64,000 nt of DNA from Cymbomonas tetramitiformis (GCA_001247695.2 LGRX02026965.1:1-64000); one strand, 5' to 3'; positions 28,346-38,537 are shown, numbered from the stretch's first letter. A program made the numbers and translations. Notes: generated by a model not told the origin, from the sequence alone.

Positions 28346-29743
28346 TGTACCGGGAGGTACGAGCAGCGGGGTTGCATGCTACAGAGATCTGGTTGCATGC
28401 TGCCGACGAGTGGTTGCATGATACAGATGCCTGGTTGCATGCTGCGTATGCCTGGTTGCATGCCACAGATGCCTGGTTGCATGCTACAGATGCCCGGTTG
28501 CATGCCACGGAGGCCAGGTTGCATGCTACAGATGTCAGGTTGCATGCTACAGAGGCCCGGTTGCATGTCACGGAGGCCAGGTTGCATGCTACAGATGTCA
28601 GATTGCATGCTACAGAGGCCAGGTTGCATGCGACAGAGGCCAGGTTGCATGCTACAGATGTCGGGTTGCATGCTACAGAGGCCCGGTTGCATGTCACGGA
28701 GGCCAGGTTGCATGCGACAGATGTCAGGTTGCATGCTACAGAGGCCAGGTTGCATGCGACAGAGGCCAGGTTGCATGCGACAGATGTCGGGTTGCATGCC
28801 ACAGAGGCCAGGTTGCATGCGACAGAGGCCAGGTTGCATGCGACAGATGTCGGGTTGCATGCCACAGGGGCCAGGTTGCATGCGACAGAGGCCAGGTTGC
28901 ATGCTACAAAGGCCAGGTTGCATGCTACAGATGTCTGGTTGCATGCTACAGAGGCCAGGTTGCATGCAACAGATGTCGGGTTGCATGCCACAGGGGCCAG
29001 GTTGCATGCGACAGAGGACAGGTTGCATGCTACAAAGGCCAGGTTGCATGCTACAGATGTCTGGTTGCATGCCACAGAGGCCAGGTTGCATGCAACAGAG
29101 ACCAGGTTGCATGCTACATATGCCAGGTTGCATGCTGGTGACGGGTGGTTGCATGCCGCAAGGGCCTTGTTGCATGCCGGTCACAGCTGTATGAAGAAAT
29201 AATTGATGGCAAGGCAGATTTCAGGAGAAGATCTGCAATGACAATAATTATATTGAGGATCTGGTGGATTCCAGAAAGATCTGCAATGGCAATATCGTGA
29301 TCTGCCCGATGATTGGTGGAGGAGTACCAGAATCAGGCATATATGTGCACATGATTGGTCGATGGCAGATGTCAATACAGGAATCCTGCTAGTGATTGTT
29401 AGAGAGCAACATGTTGAAAGGGAAGCTTGGAAAAGTGGACCTCAGTTAGTGTTGATCAAGAGAATGAATTAAGGACAAGTTTTACATGTTAGTATTAGGC
29501 TGTATGCCAAGACTGAACATAAGGATATAGATGTATTAGGTTTGAGACCAGACATTATATCGGAAAAGTGATTGTAATTCTAGGCTAGAGGCCAGAGTTT
29601 GTCATGCAATAAAACAGTGGAATATAAGACTGTGAAGTTAATATTACACACCAAAAACAGCAGAAAACAGAAAAAGAAAAGAAAGAAGATAAAAGAAAAG
29701 AAAGAAAAATAAAGATGTATAAGTTATCAGGGTGCCTGGTACA
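28346..29743 (+). repeat. 3' LTR of element 2 (about 1398 bp)
   Basis: Same ends and layout as the 5' LTR. Its tandem array (28370-29180, about 38 units) is longer by about three units, which accounts for the length difference. Candidate polyadenylation signal AATAAAAC near 29608. Confidence 0.95.
28370..29180 (+). repeat. 21-bp tandem array in 3' LTR (GGTTGCATGC core)
   Basis: Counterpart of the 5' LTR array, with the order of unit variants partly rearranged. It lies in U3 and so should be present at the 3' end of the genomic RNA. Confidence 0.97.
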
Positions 29744-29748
29744 CGGGT
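29744..29748 (+). repeat. 3' target site duplication of element 2 (CGGGT)
   Basis: Identical to 13139-13143. Confidence 0.93.
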
Positions 29749-30469
29749 TCACAACCCGATGGTGGTAACGCTTATGAAGCGTGAGGGCATTGAGGTATAT
29801 GAGGAGCATTGCGCTCAAGCAGACACTTCTACACACCAGAGACTGCACTCATACCCCACCAAATATCATCGCGTGTTGCTACAGTTCAATAGCAGCCGCA
29901 TAGTCTTCAAGGTTGATATCCAACCTTGACAGTGGTTATTCTCCGCTCAGGCAAAGAACGAGGACATAAGAGTGTGTGCAGCAGACGATATATTGTATAT
30001 AGATTTGTATACTGTGTGTGTGACAGGTTTCGCGCATACATATCGGCGACAGAGCTCGCACATATACTAATATATCGAATAACAGCATTCGCTGCAACAT
30101 CGTCAGCAAACGGAGTGCGCAATAAATCATCAACGCGAACACATTCGCAGCTAACATCATTCGCAGCAATATCATCAGCAAATAAACAGCGACAAGGTGT
30201 GCGCACAGCGTACGGATCGCACATGCATGCTGTCAACATTCCGCAGGGTTGGTACGGTATGCGAGATACGGACGCGCGAACGAAAAATGATCGTCAGTAT
30301 GTGTGATTCACATCAACTGCGACAGGACGCACGAAATTTCGTTATCCGCGCGATCGCATTCATACCATGCGACATACACCGGCGACAACGACATACTGTG
30401 TGAAATAAATTGGCGACAGCGATGTTCGCTAATAATAATCCGCACGAATCGTCCAGTGCAACGCACACA
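29749..30469. other. Intergenic stretch between element 2 and the gag-only element
   Basis: No gene supported. The phrase CCGCACGAATCGTCCA occurs just before the gag-only element (about 30440) and again just after it (about 33838), so that element landed in a degenerate repeat-like region of the host. Confidence 0.5.
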
Positions 30470-30474
30470 TATGA
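30470..30474 (+). repeat. 5' target site duplication of the gag-only element (TATGA)
   Basis: Identical to 33809-33813. Confidence 0.9.
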
Positions 30475-30639
30475 TGCTGGAAGTGACGCCCCGACTGTCA
30501 TTCCTATAGTTAGGGTGTAAGACTGTCACCGGTCCCGGAACCCTAGACCCCGAACATATAACGGGAAGACTGAGTATTATCCGTTTATCTATTCTGATTA
30601 CCACACTCCGAATATACAGTCAAGCTGATATATTCAGCA
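30475..30639 (+). repeat. 5' LTR of the gag-only element
   Basis: 165 bp, TGCTGGAAGTGACG...ATATTCAGCA. Confidence 0.95.
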
Positions 30640-31031
30640 GGTTTGGTACCACGCACGTTTAATTTTACACTGCGACTTTGGCCATGATTGGCTAAACACC
30701 GACGCTTGAGATGGGGTGAGGAACCCGCGCTAGAGGGGTTTTCGGTACGGGCGGTATGGCTCAGTTTCGGCAGCGCGGTTGATTGGACATGAGTGGGGTG
30801 CGCATTACGGCGACTTGATTTCGTGCAGTATCGTTGGGCTGGATTTTGTTGCTTCTGGTCGCTTGCACACCGTCCGACATTGATCACGTCCGTTCGTCCC
30901 ACACGACCGCGTGCAATTTGCTGTTTCCCCGATTTATCCTCGACGACCCGCCGCAACTCGCAAGCCGTCGCCCACGCCGTTGACCTCACCTGGCATTATT
31001 CACCTCACCCTATCTCTGCAGTCACTTCATC

Positions 31032-31811
31032 ATGGGTACTTCTACGAGATCACACACCGCGGCCGCGCGCCGCTCACTAGTTACAATTTTCGACGATGCC
31101 GCAGCTCGACATGCGGCCACACCAGCCACTCCTACGGTTACGGCTACCCCGACTGCCCAGTCGGCGGGGGCACTGTTCCTCGACGCGGTCAAGCGTCTGG
31201 CGAAGGAATCCTTCGACGAGCGCGCCGCCAAGCTCGTCATCAAGAAGGTGTACGACGACAAACATGGACGTTTTGGTGGTACGGAGTCGAACGTCAGCTC
31301 CGTTTTCGCCCGTCTGGTACTGGCGTTACGGGACATTTTCGTCACTGAGGAGTCCGCGTTTGCTTCTTTGTTCGACCTGGAGGACGCCGCCTTGCCCGTA
31401 CGCGCTGAGGCGAACAAGCTTTTATTTTCGACACTGGAGTTCATCGTTGCTCCGGTGTCACCCGCAGCAGACTGGATGGAGTCTTCGGCGGAGGCACACC
31501 CGTTCGATGGGAAGCGGGTGTTGCTAGAGATCGCCAGAATGCTTTTGGATTCCGGCGGGCCCTTCCAGGGCACCGCGGACCTTCTGGCCATCAAGATCAA
31601 CCAGTTCGACCCGTCGCGAGCAATCGCCGCCTTCAACGCCGCTCTCCGGTCCGCCCGACGGAAGAGCACACTCGACGACATGGAGGTCAAGCAAGTCCCT
31701 CTTCATCAAGTCCCTCGACCCGGTCTTCTATGCTCCGGTCGTCAACCGCCTCCTGTTGCACGACCAACGTGCGGCGGAGTCCCTTGCCACCATTCAGCAG
31801 TGGACCCGTGA
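31032..31811 (+). CDS. Gag-like protein, N-terminal part (first frame)
   Basis: ATG at 31032 follows a 390-bp leader. The product is helix-rich and soluble: an Ala/Thr-rich start, then segments such as AKLVIKKVYDD and LFDLEDAALPVRAEANKLLF. No family recognised with certainty; the position makes it the gag capsid part. The frame with sensible protein switches near 31690: after DDMEVK the first frame turns into low-quality Pro/His-rich sequence, while the +1 frame continues with KSLDPVFYAPVVNRLLL. Either a programmed +1 shift or a one-base insertion explains this. Confidence 0.65.
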   Translation: MGTSTRSHTAAARRSLVTIFDDAAARHAATPATPTVTATPTAQSAGALFLDAVKRLAKESFDERAAKLVIKKVYDDKHGRFGGTESNVSSVFARLVLALRDIFVTEESAFASLFDLEDAALPVRAEANKLLFSTLEFIVAPVSPAADWMESSAEAHPFDGKRVLLEIARMLLDSGGPFQGTADLLAIKINQFDPSRAIAAFNAALRSARRKSTLDDMEVKQVPLHQVPRPGLLCSGRQPPPVARPTCGGVPCHHSAVDP

Positions 31812-33393
31812 GTGCCACGCACAACACGGGACGGATTCGCACGTCCCGCCTGCTACGCGCACGTTCTCCGCCCTCACCCTGGCTGGGCAGAGCGACGACG
31901 AGGATTACAAGACCGTCTTCAGCGAGCTCCGCGACCAGCTCTACGACATGAAGAAGGAAATCAAGGCCCTCAACAACCGTCTCGACGACACGAAGGGCTA
32001 CACGCCCCGCAACGACAAGAAGAACGCCATCGGACGCGGTGGACATGGTGACGGCTACCGCTTCGCGGCGAAGCCCCTCACCGAGAACGGCAACTTCCCG
32101 CAGACCTTCCGTGGGAAGTCTTCGGGCAAAGTGGCTTTCCACAAGCCCACCGGTACGTTCGTTCCGTTGTGCCGGCACCCGGCATGCTCCGCTACGGCGG
32201 AGAAGCATTGGCATCGGGACTGCCCGAACGGCGGGCCACGCGGACATGTTGGGGCACACGGCGGTTTCAGCATTGCGGACAGCGAGAACGACGTGCTCGC
32301 CACGATGTTCCAAAACGCGATCGACGACGACGACGCCGCCCGCTTCGACGCCGTCTGCTACATTGCGGACGGCAAACCGGAGCTCTACGACACCGCCTCC
32401 GCCTTCTCCTTCGCTGTCGCCGAGGAGCGGGTGCCAGACACCATCGACGAGTACCTGGGGTACCGCCAGCCCGCTGACACCCGCGTCGGGGTTTGCGCGG
32501 TTGGTGGTGCTACGAACATCCACAACTTCAAGATTCACGACGAAGTCCATGCCGACGCTCTGGACGTGCCACCACCGCCGGCACCGCCCTCCGCTCCGCA
32601 GTCGGTGGTGTCCGACGAGGGGATGTACCCCGTCAGCGCGCTACACGCGCACGAGCCACACGCGACCTTCGTGGACAAGTTCGCGTTCAACTTGGACATC
32701 GCGGGACCGGAACCGACCCTTGCCATGCACCACATGGGCCCCGTCGCGCCCGTGGACTCCGTCTCCGTAACGACGGACGACTCCGAGGATGATGGCGAGT
32801 GTCTTCCGCCACCGAGACAGGCCTTGGGATGCGGCAGACCGCCAATGGGTTTCGGATTCTCTGCCCTCACGTCTCTCGCGGTCTGCCTGATGTTTGTTAT
32901 TTGTGCAACTGCCGCGCCTTCGCGTGATTGCTCCGCGCCAACATCTTCGGCAACAGGGCGCATCGGCGACGAGGTCGGTGGTGCTGGTGTGCTGACGCCC
33001 ACAGCCATCCCGCCGGATCTCTACTGGCAGCCGGAGGGCTGGTACCACAGCTGGTACCGTGCTACGTACGGGTACGGGTGGACGTGGCTCCCGGGCCCCC
33101 CGCAGCCGCCTGAGGCAGCTCCGATTATTGCTGCGCCGCCCTCACCGGGTGGTGCTCCGCCATCACCGGACTACGAGCCACCCGCCTGGGGCGGTGGAAC
33201 CGGAGGTGCACTTTCTTCTTCAATTCAACACCGGGCCGGACCGATTGCACCCGGTGCAACTGCCTGCGGCGACATCGACACATCTTCAATTCTCTCAATT
33301 TGCTCTACGCATGATTTGACAGACAGTGGTACCAGCTCTCCTGGGCGCTGTGACAGTGGCACCGGCTCTCCCGGGCACTTTCGAAGTGGCTAG
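31756..33393 (+). CDS. Gag-like protein, C-terminal part with variant zinc knuckle and hydrophobic segment
   Basis: The frame is open from about 31681; the listed start is only the first ATG. Contents: a helical segment with DMKKEIKALNNRLDDTKG (likely coiled coil), a variant zinc knuckle CX4CX6HX4C (CRHPACSATAEKHWHRDC, about residue 138), an acidic region, a hydrophobic stretch of about 22 residues (SLAVCLMFVICATAA, about 372-392) that could span a membrane, and a Pro/Gly/Trp-rich tail. No catalytic pol motif. A membrane-like segment is unusual for gag and could be a remnant of another coding part. Confidence 0.65.
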   Translation: MHDQRAAESLATIQQWTRECHAQHGTDSHVPPATRTFSALTLAGQSDDEDYKTVFSELRDQLYDMKKEIKALNNRLDDTKGYTPRNDKKNAIGRGGHGDGYRFAAKPLTENGNFPQTFRGKSSGKVAFHKPTGTFVPLCRHPACSATAEKHWHRDCPNGGPRGHVGAHGGFSIADSENDVLATMFQNAIDDDDAARFDAVCYIADGKPELYDTASAFSFAVAEERVPDTIDEYLGYRQPADTRVGVCAVGGATNIHNFKIHDEVHADALDVPPPPAPPSAPQSVVSDEGMYPVSALHAHEPHATFVDKFAFNLDIAGPEPTLAMHHMGPVAPVDSVSVTTDDSEDDGECLPPPRQALGCGRPPMGFGFSALTSLAVCLMFVICATAAPSRDCSAPTSSATGRIGDEVGGAGVLTPTAIPPDLYWQPEGWYHSWYRATYGYGWTWLPGPPQPPEAAPIIAAPPSPGGAPPSPDYEPPAWGGGTGGALSSSIQHRAGPIAPGATACGDIDTSSILSICSTHDLTDSGTSSPGRCDSGTGSPGHFRSG

Positions 33394-33643
33394 AGTTACC
33401 GAGATTGAGATTAGCCTGCCTCCAGAGTTTAATGCTGTTGGTTCAGGTTGCCCCAAGATGGGCTTAATTTAGGGTTTTAACTGTATCCGTATTCTGCAGT
33501 ATGTCTCACTAGCTGCTAGTTTCGGAGTTACCCTGCCAGAAAGGACAGGTTCTCCTATAGGATGCTTATTTCCACCGAAGCTGAGTAGGTGTTTGTTTCA
33601 GTTCCGTGACCACCTAGTTTGCCAGTCACCACCCTAGGTGGTG

Positions 33644-33808
33644 TGCTGGAAGTGACGCCCCGACTGTCATTCCTATAGTTAGGGTGTATGACTGTCACCG
33701 GTCCCGGAACCCTAGACCCCGAACATATAACGGGAAGACTGAGTATTATCCGTTTATCTATTCTGATTACCACACTCCGAATATACAGTCAAGCTGATAT
33801 ATTCAGCA
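33644..33808 (+). repeat. 3' LTR of the gag-only element
   Basis: 165 bp, one base different from the 5' LTR. Confidence 0.95.
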
Positions 33809-33813
33809 TATGA
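33809..33813 (+). repeat. 3' target site duplication of the gag-only element (TATGA)
   Basis: Identical to 30470-30474. Confidence 0.9.
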
Positions 33814-36465
33814 TAATTTCGCTATTTGCAAATGATCCGCACGAATCGTCCATCACGACGCGCACGTACGATGATTTTAGCTCGTCAGTGCGATGCGCAC
33901 CTGCTATGATTTCATATTATGCAGGGGACGCACGATTTGAGGGCGCATGATCCGTGATGCATCTACATGCAGCGCGACATACAATATGTGTAACGCGCGT
34001 ACATAGCATGCAATCATGATGTTCGTTCAATACTCGCAGATATACATACAATATTTGCAGTCGGACGCACAATTTTACATCAGATGAACATTGATGCTGC
34101 GCAGTGATATGTGTACCAATCATCAGTATACACACATATGTTGTACAATAATAGTGTGCACTGTCATCATCATTTCACACACTTACTATGGTATACACCA
34201 TGCAGCACTATTCCACTATTATAATACATGCTGACAGTGAGTGATAAGTTAATACACTTATGCCACTAATCACAAGTCATCATTATTATCACATACTGCA
34301 ACTTGCCATTATACTATAACTTGTGCACCATTCACACTGTTATAATAATCAGTTTGGTCACAAATACTTGGCATACATGCACACATATGCATATCCAACT
34401 TGATCACGATAACAGTTGGCATACTACATATGCATATATTAACAGTGTAACATGGAAGTATTGCAAGATTAAAAAGTAAGGACTTATCTTGAAATCACCA
34501 TTTAGTTATGTTGATCGATTTGGTGACTGTCTATCCGCGCCTAACCGACCATAGGTTTGTACCCTATGGAACCGGGGGTTGATCAAGCGATACAACTGTG
34601 CTACACTGTAAATATGCACATCTTACACACATACTAGATATTGCATCAATACACCATATAGCACACCTGCTGTGCAAGTATAGGCTATAAATGACATCCA
34701 CTTGGTATAAGGTGCCAATCTTGGTCATAAAAACAGTAATTAGCTCGGCTATTCCTGACGTAGGATTTGGGATGGAATAACTGTTCTACTGTTGATCTAA
34801 GATGGAATACACACCGGAGCCATTTGTGAAATATATCAATCAACTCGTCATCCATCATGATGAGAAGTGCAGGATTACAACTTACTAATCAAATTGATAT
34901 GCATCATATTTGACATATGCAGTCCAGTGGTATACAGATGATCTTGTATGATAAATCACTATCAATTTGCTTAAGTGTACTAAATCAGCAACGGTACCTG
35001 CACCCGAATGCACAATCACTGACACTATTATGTATATTGACATTCACTGATTCAGTAAGTGAAATGATCAACTATAATATCAACCACGTGTATGATAATG
35101 TAGATACCATCCAACAATGAAACACATGTGCGTGTTGGATGTCAGTGATGGCGATAGCTAAGGTAAACAGGATAAAACCACATGCTGAAGGGCTGGATGG
35201 AGAATATCTCCAGACCCGAAGGCATTATACAGTGTTCACAATGCAGCTGGTGACTGCTGAACACTGTCCATACCTTTTTACTATCGCTGGAGCAACACCA
35301 ACGTCTACATTGCATTCTGACAGTCGATACAGTTCTGATCACTTCAAATGCATGTAACAAATCTCACAGATCAGTAATCATTTTGACAGCTGATAGAGGT
35401 TATTACAGACACTGCTCTGATTCATTATTCGAGCTTTGTTCTGATTTACTTGGAATCTGAAGATATCATTTTGATACTCTTTCAGTGAGTAAGTAAGTAA
35501 TAAATCAACTGACAAGTTATCACTTAAGTGACTGCACTTAACTATTGATACACCTATATATTCACATTAGGGTTTGGTCTATTGTCATGGGTTTCTATCA
35601 GCAAAACCCAATGTACCAAATATTGACCATACATGCTTCACATATCAACATGCAAAATATCAATTTCCATTTCATGTATTCAGGTGAGATATATTACAGA
35701 GGTGTAACAACTGTATACATTGTAGTATACACCTAGTGCTCATACACACTGAGACTTATATTAAGTCAAAAAGTGGTGAAAATGGGTGAAAATCTCACAC
35801 GTAAGATTACAAAATGAAAATTCGGGTCCAATTTTTTTGCTGATCCAATTTTTCACCTATCAACAATATATGCAAAAAAATTGTGAGCACTTGTAACACC
35901 CTGTAACACCCTAAAAATCACGTGTAAAAACTTGGGGGTGTAACGTACATCTCAAGTATCACGTGGTAAACAGTGACATGCTGAATGCAGTTTTGCTTTA
36001 TTCCTTCAGGAAACGTTCATACTGCTCAAATTTGATATAATTAGGTGTTACTGATACCATGTAACACCCTAAGGTCACTGCAGGTGATGAGGGTCACAGT
36101 CACCCGTAACACCCTAAAATGCCACTGAATACTAGTGAACCACACTATATTTGGCATTTTGGTCATGCTGAAATCAGCACTTTCATGACCAATATTTCGG
36201 GCAACAACCCAATAACTGTAGGGCAACAACCCAATAACTGTACAGTTGCTTCCTATAAGGATTGCATGCTGCTTGATGAGGTAATAGGCACTTGACAACT
36301 GCCTATGGAATTCACACTTCCTTGAGGGGGGAAGAAGGTGGAACCATATATATACTTCACCTCATTATATCAATGTACAAATATAATACATGTACAATAT
36401 ATATATATCACACACACACACACACACACATCCATTTTGAAGGTTTTGTTGGTGTGGTATTTTAG
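33814..36465. other. AT-rich intergenic stretch upstream of a third gag
   Basis: No gene supported. The word GTAACACCCTAA or a close variant recurs at about 35890-35915, 36060 and 36107, and TGTAAC also appears near 35938. An inexact (CA) run is at 36411-36430. The part nearest 36466 may include the 5' LTR and leader of the third element, but no matching 3' LTR was found, so boundaries are unknown. Confidence 0.45.
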
Positions 36466-37854
36466 ATGGCAGAAGAACCAGCAGTTATTCCAGCTATAGA
36501 TGGAGATCCGACTAACTGGTACTTTGACATTCCGGGTTCTTATGATCATTTCAGCAGATTCAAAATACCTTCATGGTTAAAGGGTTATGCTGACACTCAG
36601 ACCCGGTATGATCAGATAGGATATTTCGATGCCATCAGCAGAATGAAGACAGACATGAGTCGGTACAGAGATCCTGAGACTGAGCCTAAGGAACCAGAGG
36701 AGGATTGCACGGAGGATAATCCTCCGCCTGCATTTACAGATCCAGATGATGGTCAGGCCACCGCAGCATCAGTTCCAGCCGCAATTGTCCCCAAGGTGAA
36801 AATGAATCCACCGAAGGAGTACAAAGTCGGACAGGATGCGGAGGTTTGGATGGAGACAGTAGACAGATATTTTCAGTTTACATATCCAGGTGCACCAGAT
36901 AAGGACCTCATCACAGTCTTCCTCACGTTCATACAGAATAATGACAGACACTACTTTCATGTCGTGGCTAAAACACCAGATGCCACGTATGAAAATGTCA
37001 GGAATACATTCCTCAGGCAGTTCGGAAATCCCCACAAGCGGTCAGTTGCCAAAAAGCATCTAATGGCACTGCAGCAGGGTAACCAGACTTTTGCAGATTA
37101 CTTACGCACATTCACATCACTGGCTTCTCTAGCATCAGTTGATTTGGATGATGTCTTGATCAAGGACAGATTCGTCAGTAACATGGAGTCAGACCTCCGG
37201 AAACAGTTTCATCTCAGATTCCTGACAGAGGATGAAAGGAATAACCTGTCGTGGGCACAGACCACACAGGTTCTGCTCGATTTGAATTATGTAGTTCATT
37301 CGAAGCAGGCAGAGACCCTTCACTATAGGGGTCAAAAGGAGCAGTCAGGAGGTCCATCCAGGAAGGATAAGGACAAGGGTCGTGGCAATAAGCCATATGA
37401 CCGAGCCAACCAGAATCGAGGCAACCAGAATCAGAATGCCAACCAGAATTCCCAGAGGAATAAAGGGAAAGGCAAAGGAAAAGGCAAGGGGAAAGGAAAA
37501 GGAAAAGGATCAGCAGCATCTCCTCCCCAGCCTTGTCAGCGTTGTGGTCGTACTAATCACATCAAAAAGGATTGCTTCGCCACCAGCACAGCAGATGGGA
37601 AAGCCATACAAGGCAATCCTCCAGCTCCCAATCCTGGACGTCAGTACAATCAGAACAGAGGACAACAGCAACAGAATAATCAGGGTGGTAAAAGTGAGTC
37701 TAACAAACTCCTAAAAACAGTCAACACCCTGGTTAAGGAGCTCCAGAATCAGCAGAGCATCAATGCAGCAGTCGCAGCTCCAGCATCAGCTCCAGCTCCT
37801 CAGGGAAACTCTCCGGGTACCGGGCAGGTACCAGTGATGAGGATTCCCAGATAG
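36466..37854 (+). CDS. gag: Gag of a third Ty3/gypsy-like element
   Basis: 462 codons. A retrotransposon gag domain lies at about residues 105-285, with WMETVDRYFQF, NTFLRQFG, SVAKKHLMALQQG and FADYLRTFTSLA. A basic Lys/Gly-rich segment (about 325-345) precedes a CX2CX4HX4C zinc knuckle (CQRCGRTNHIKKDC, about 357-370), then a Gln/Asn-rich tail. Codon use is more AT-rich than in element 2. The -1 frame is open across the gag stop and continues into protease, a usual gypsy layout with -1 frameshifting. Confidence 0.88.
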   Translation: MAEEPAVIPAIDGDPTNWYFDIPGSYDHFSRFKIPSWLKGYADTQTRYDQIGYFDAISRMKTDMSRYRDPETEPKEPEEDCTEDNPPPAFTDPDDGQATAASVPAAIVPKVKMNPPKEYKVGQDAEVWMETVDRYFQFTYPGAPDKDLITVFLTFIQNNDRHYFHVVAKTPDATYENVRNTFLRQFGNPHKRSVAKKHLMALQQGNQTFADYLRTFTSLASLASVDLDDVLIKDRFVSNMESDLRKQFHLRFLTEDERNNLSWAQTTQVLLDLNYVVHSKQAETLHYRGQKEQSGGPSRKDKDKGRGNKPYDRANQNRGNQNQNANQNSQRNKGKGKGKGKGKGKGKGSAASPPQPCQRCGRTNHIKKDCFATSTADGKAIQGNPPAPNPGRQYNQNRGQQQQNNQGGKSESNKLLKTVNTLVKELQNQQSINAAVAAPASAPAPQGNSPGTGQVPVMRIPR

Positions 37855-38204
37855 ATCAGCCTGAAAATGCCACTGAAGCAAGTGGCCGGGTTGAGAGTAT
37901 CTCAGAAGAAGTCCTATCCAGTCTGACACTTCAGTTCCAGCAGATGGATACTCCCTCAGAACACATCGCACAGATGCAGTCACAGACAGCACAGCTGAAA
38001 TCACAGAAGAAGCTGTTGTTGTACAAAGGGAAAGTATATGGACAGAGTACTCACATTTTGGTAGATCCAGGAGCTACATCGTCATTCATCGACAGACAGT
38101 TCGCTTCTCAGCTTGGTATATCACCAACAGACTCATCATCATTCTCAGTGGGATTGGCTGGAGGAAGCCAATTACCCTGTACATCCTATAGAGGGGTGTG
38201 TTAG
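37855..38204 (+). pseudogene. Protease start of the third element, cut by an insertion
   Basis: The frame is open from the gag end. It has a Glu/Ser/Gln-rich linker, then KVYGQSTHILVDPGATSSFID, matching a retroviral-type aspartic protease active site with DPG in place of the usual D-S/T-G. It stops at 38202-38204 inside an inserted fold-back sequence that begins near 38185. No RT, RNase H or integrase follows in the next 3 kb, so pol is missing or far displaced. Confidence 0.75.
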
Positions 38205-38412
38205 GACTCAAAAACATTGATATCAAATTCTTGCGTGTCAATTTCATTTTTTGGGTGGTTTACTGGGCAGGGGTCAGATTTTGCTGGTTACGGCCATAGG
38301 GAAATACATTGATATTTAAAACATGACACGCAAGAATTTCCTATAATCTTGAAATTGGGACCCTAACACATCCCCCATGGGGTCCCAAGTGCCCCCCGTA
38401 CCGCTCTATAGG
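38185..38412. mobile_element. Small fold-back/MITE-like insertion in the protease region
   Basis: Both ends carry CCTATAGAG in inverted orientation (38185-38193 and 38404-38412). Inside, TGTGTTAGG (38196 on) is matched by inverted CCTAACACA near 38375, and TTCTTGCGTGTC by GACACGCAAGAA near 38325. The right arm has about 30 extra bases. Its left end supplies the stop codon that ends the protease frame. Target duplication not resolved. Confidence 0.65.
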
Positions 38413-38485
38413 TTTATATGTGCTAGATATATAACTGTGCAGTGATAACTATATAAGTTGTTAAACCCTAGTGGCTACTGACCGA

Positions 38486-38537
38486 CGGTCCTTGTCATAG
38501 GACCGGAAATCGCGTCCGGTCCTATCACAAGGACCGG
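38486..38537. repeat. Near-perfect hairpin (about 21-bp stem)
   Basis: CGGTCCTTGTCATAGGACCGG is followed after 9 bases (AAATCGCGT) by its reverse complement with one mismatch. Confidence 0.9.

Larger units (their letters stand above)
13144..29743 (+). mobile_element. Element 2: complete 16.6-kb Ty3/gypsy retrotransposon with dual methyltransferase-like domains and GCATGC arrays
   Basis: Complete by structure: 5' LTR (13144-14476), candidate primer-binding site (14480 on), leader, gag (15430-19158), pro-pol (about 19089-28294), polypurine tract (28332-28344), 3' LTR (28346-29743), perfect 5-bp target duplication. Both LTRs begin TGTACC and end GGTACA. Outside their repeat arrays they differ at only about three bases in roughly 545, so insertion was recent. 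The coding region is unusually long for the superfamily because of repeat-encoded segments, an unfamiliar 900-residue segment before protease, and two methyltransferase-like domains. It lies between CLP1 and the gag-only element. Confidence 0.97.
30475..33808 (+). mobile_element. Gag-only LTR retrotransposon (TR-GAG-like), complete, 3334 bp
   Basis: Two 165-bp LTRs with TGCTG...CAGCA ends, flanked by TATGA duplications. Nothing resembling protease, RT or integrase is present; the interior encodes a gag-like protein only. It must use enzymes of another element, as known for TR-GAG elements of plants. The LTRs differ at one base (GTGTA-A against GTGTA-T), so insertion is young. A candidate primer-binding site TGGTACCACGCACG starts a few bases after the 5' LTR. 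Confidence 0.92.

Noticed and set aside
31687..32550. 287-codon minus-strand ORF in the gag-only element
   Set aside because: Antisense shadow of a GC-rich coding region; the plus frame has the zinc-knuckle-like motif.
36300..36460. 5' LTR of the third element
   Set aside because: The region is repeat-rich and upstream of gag, but no second copy or target duplication is in the window, so ends cannot be defined.
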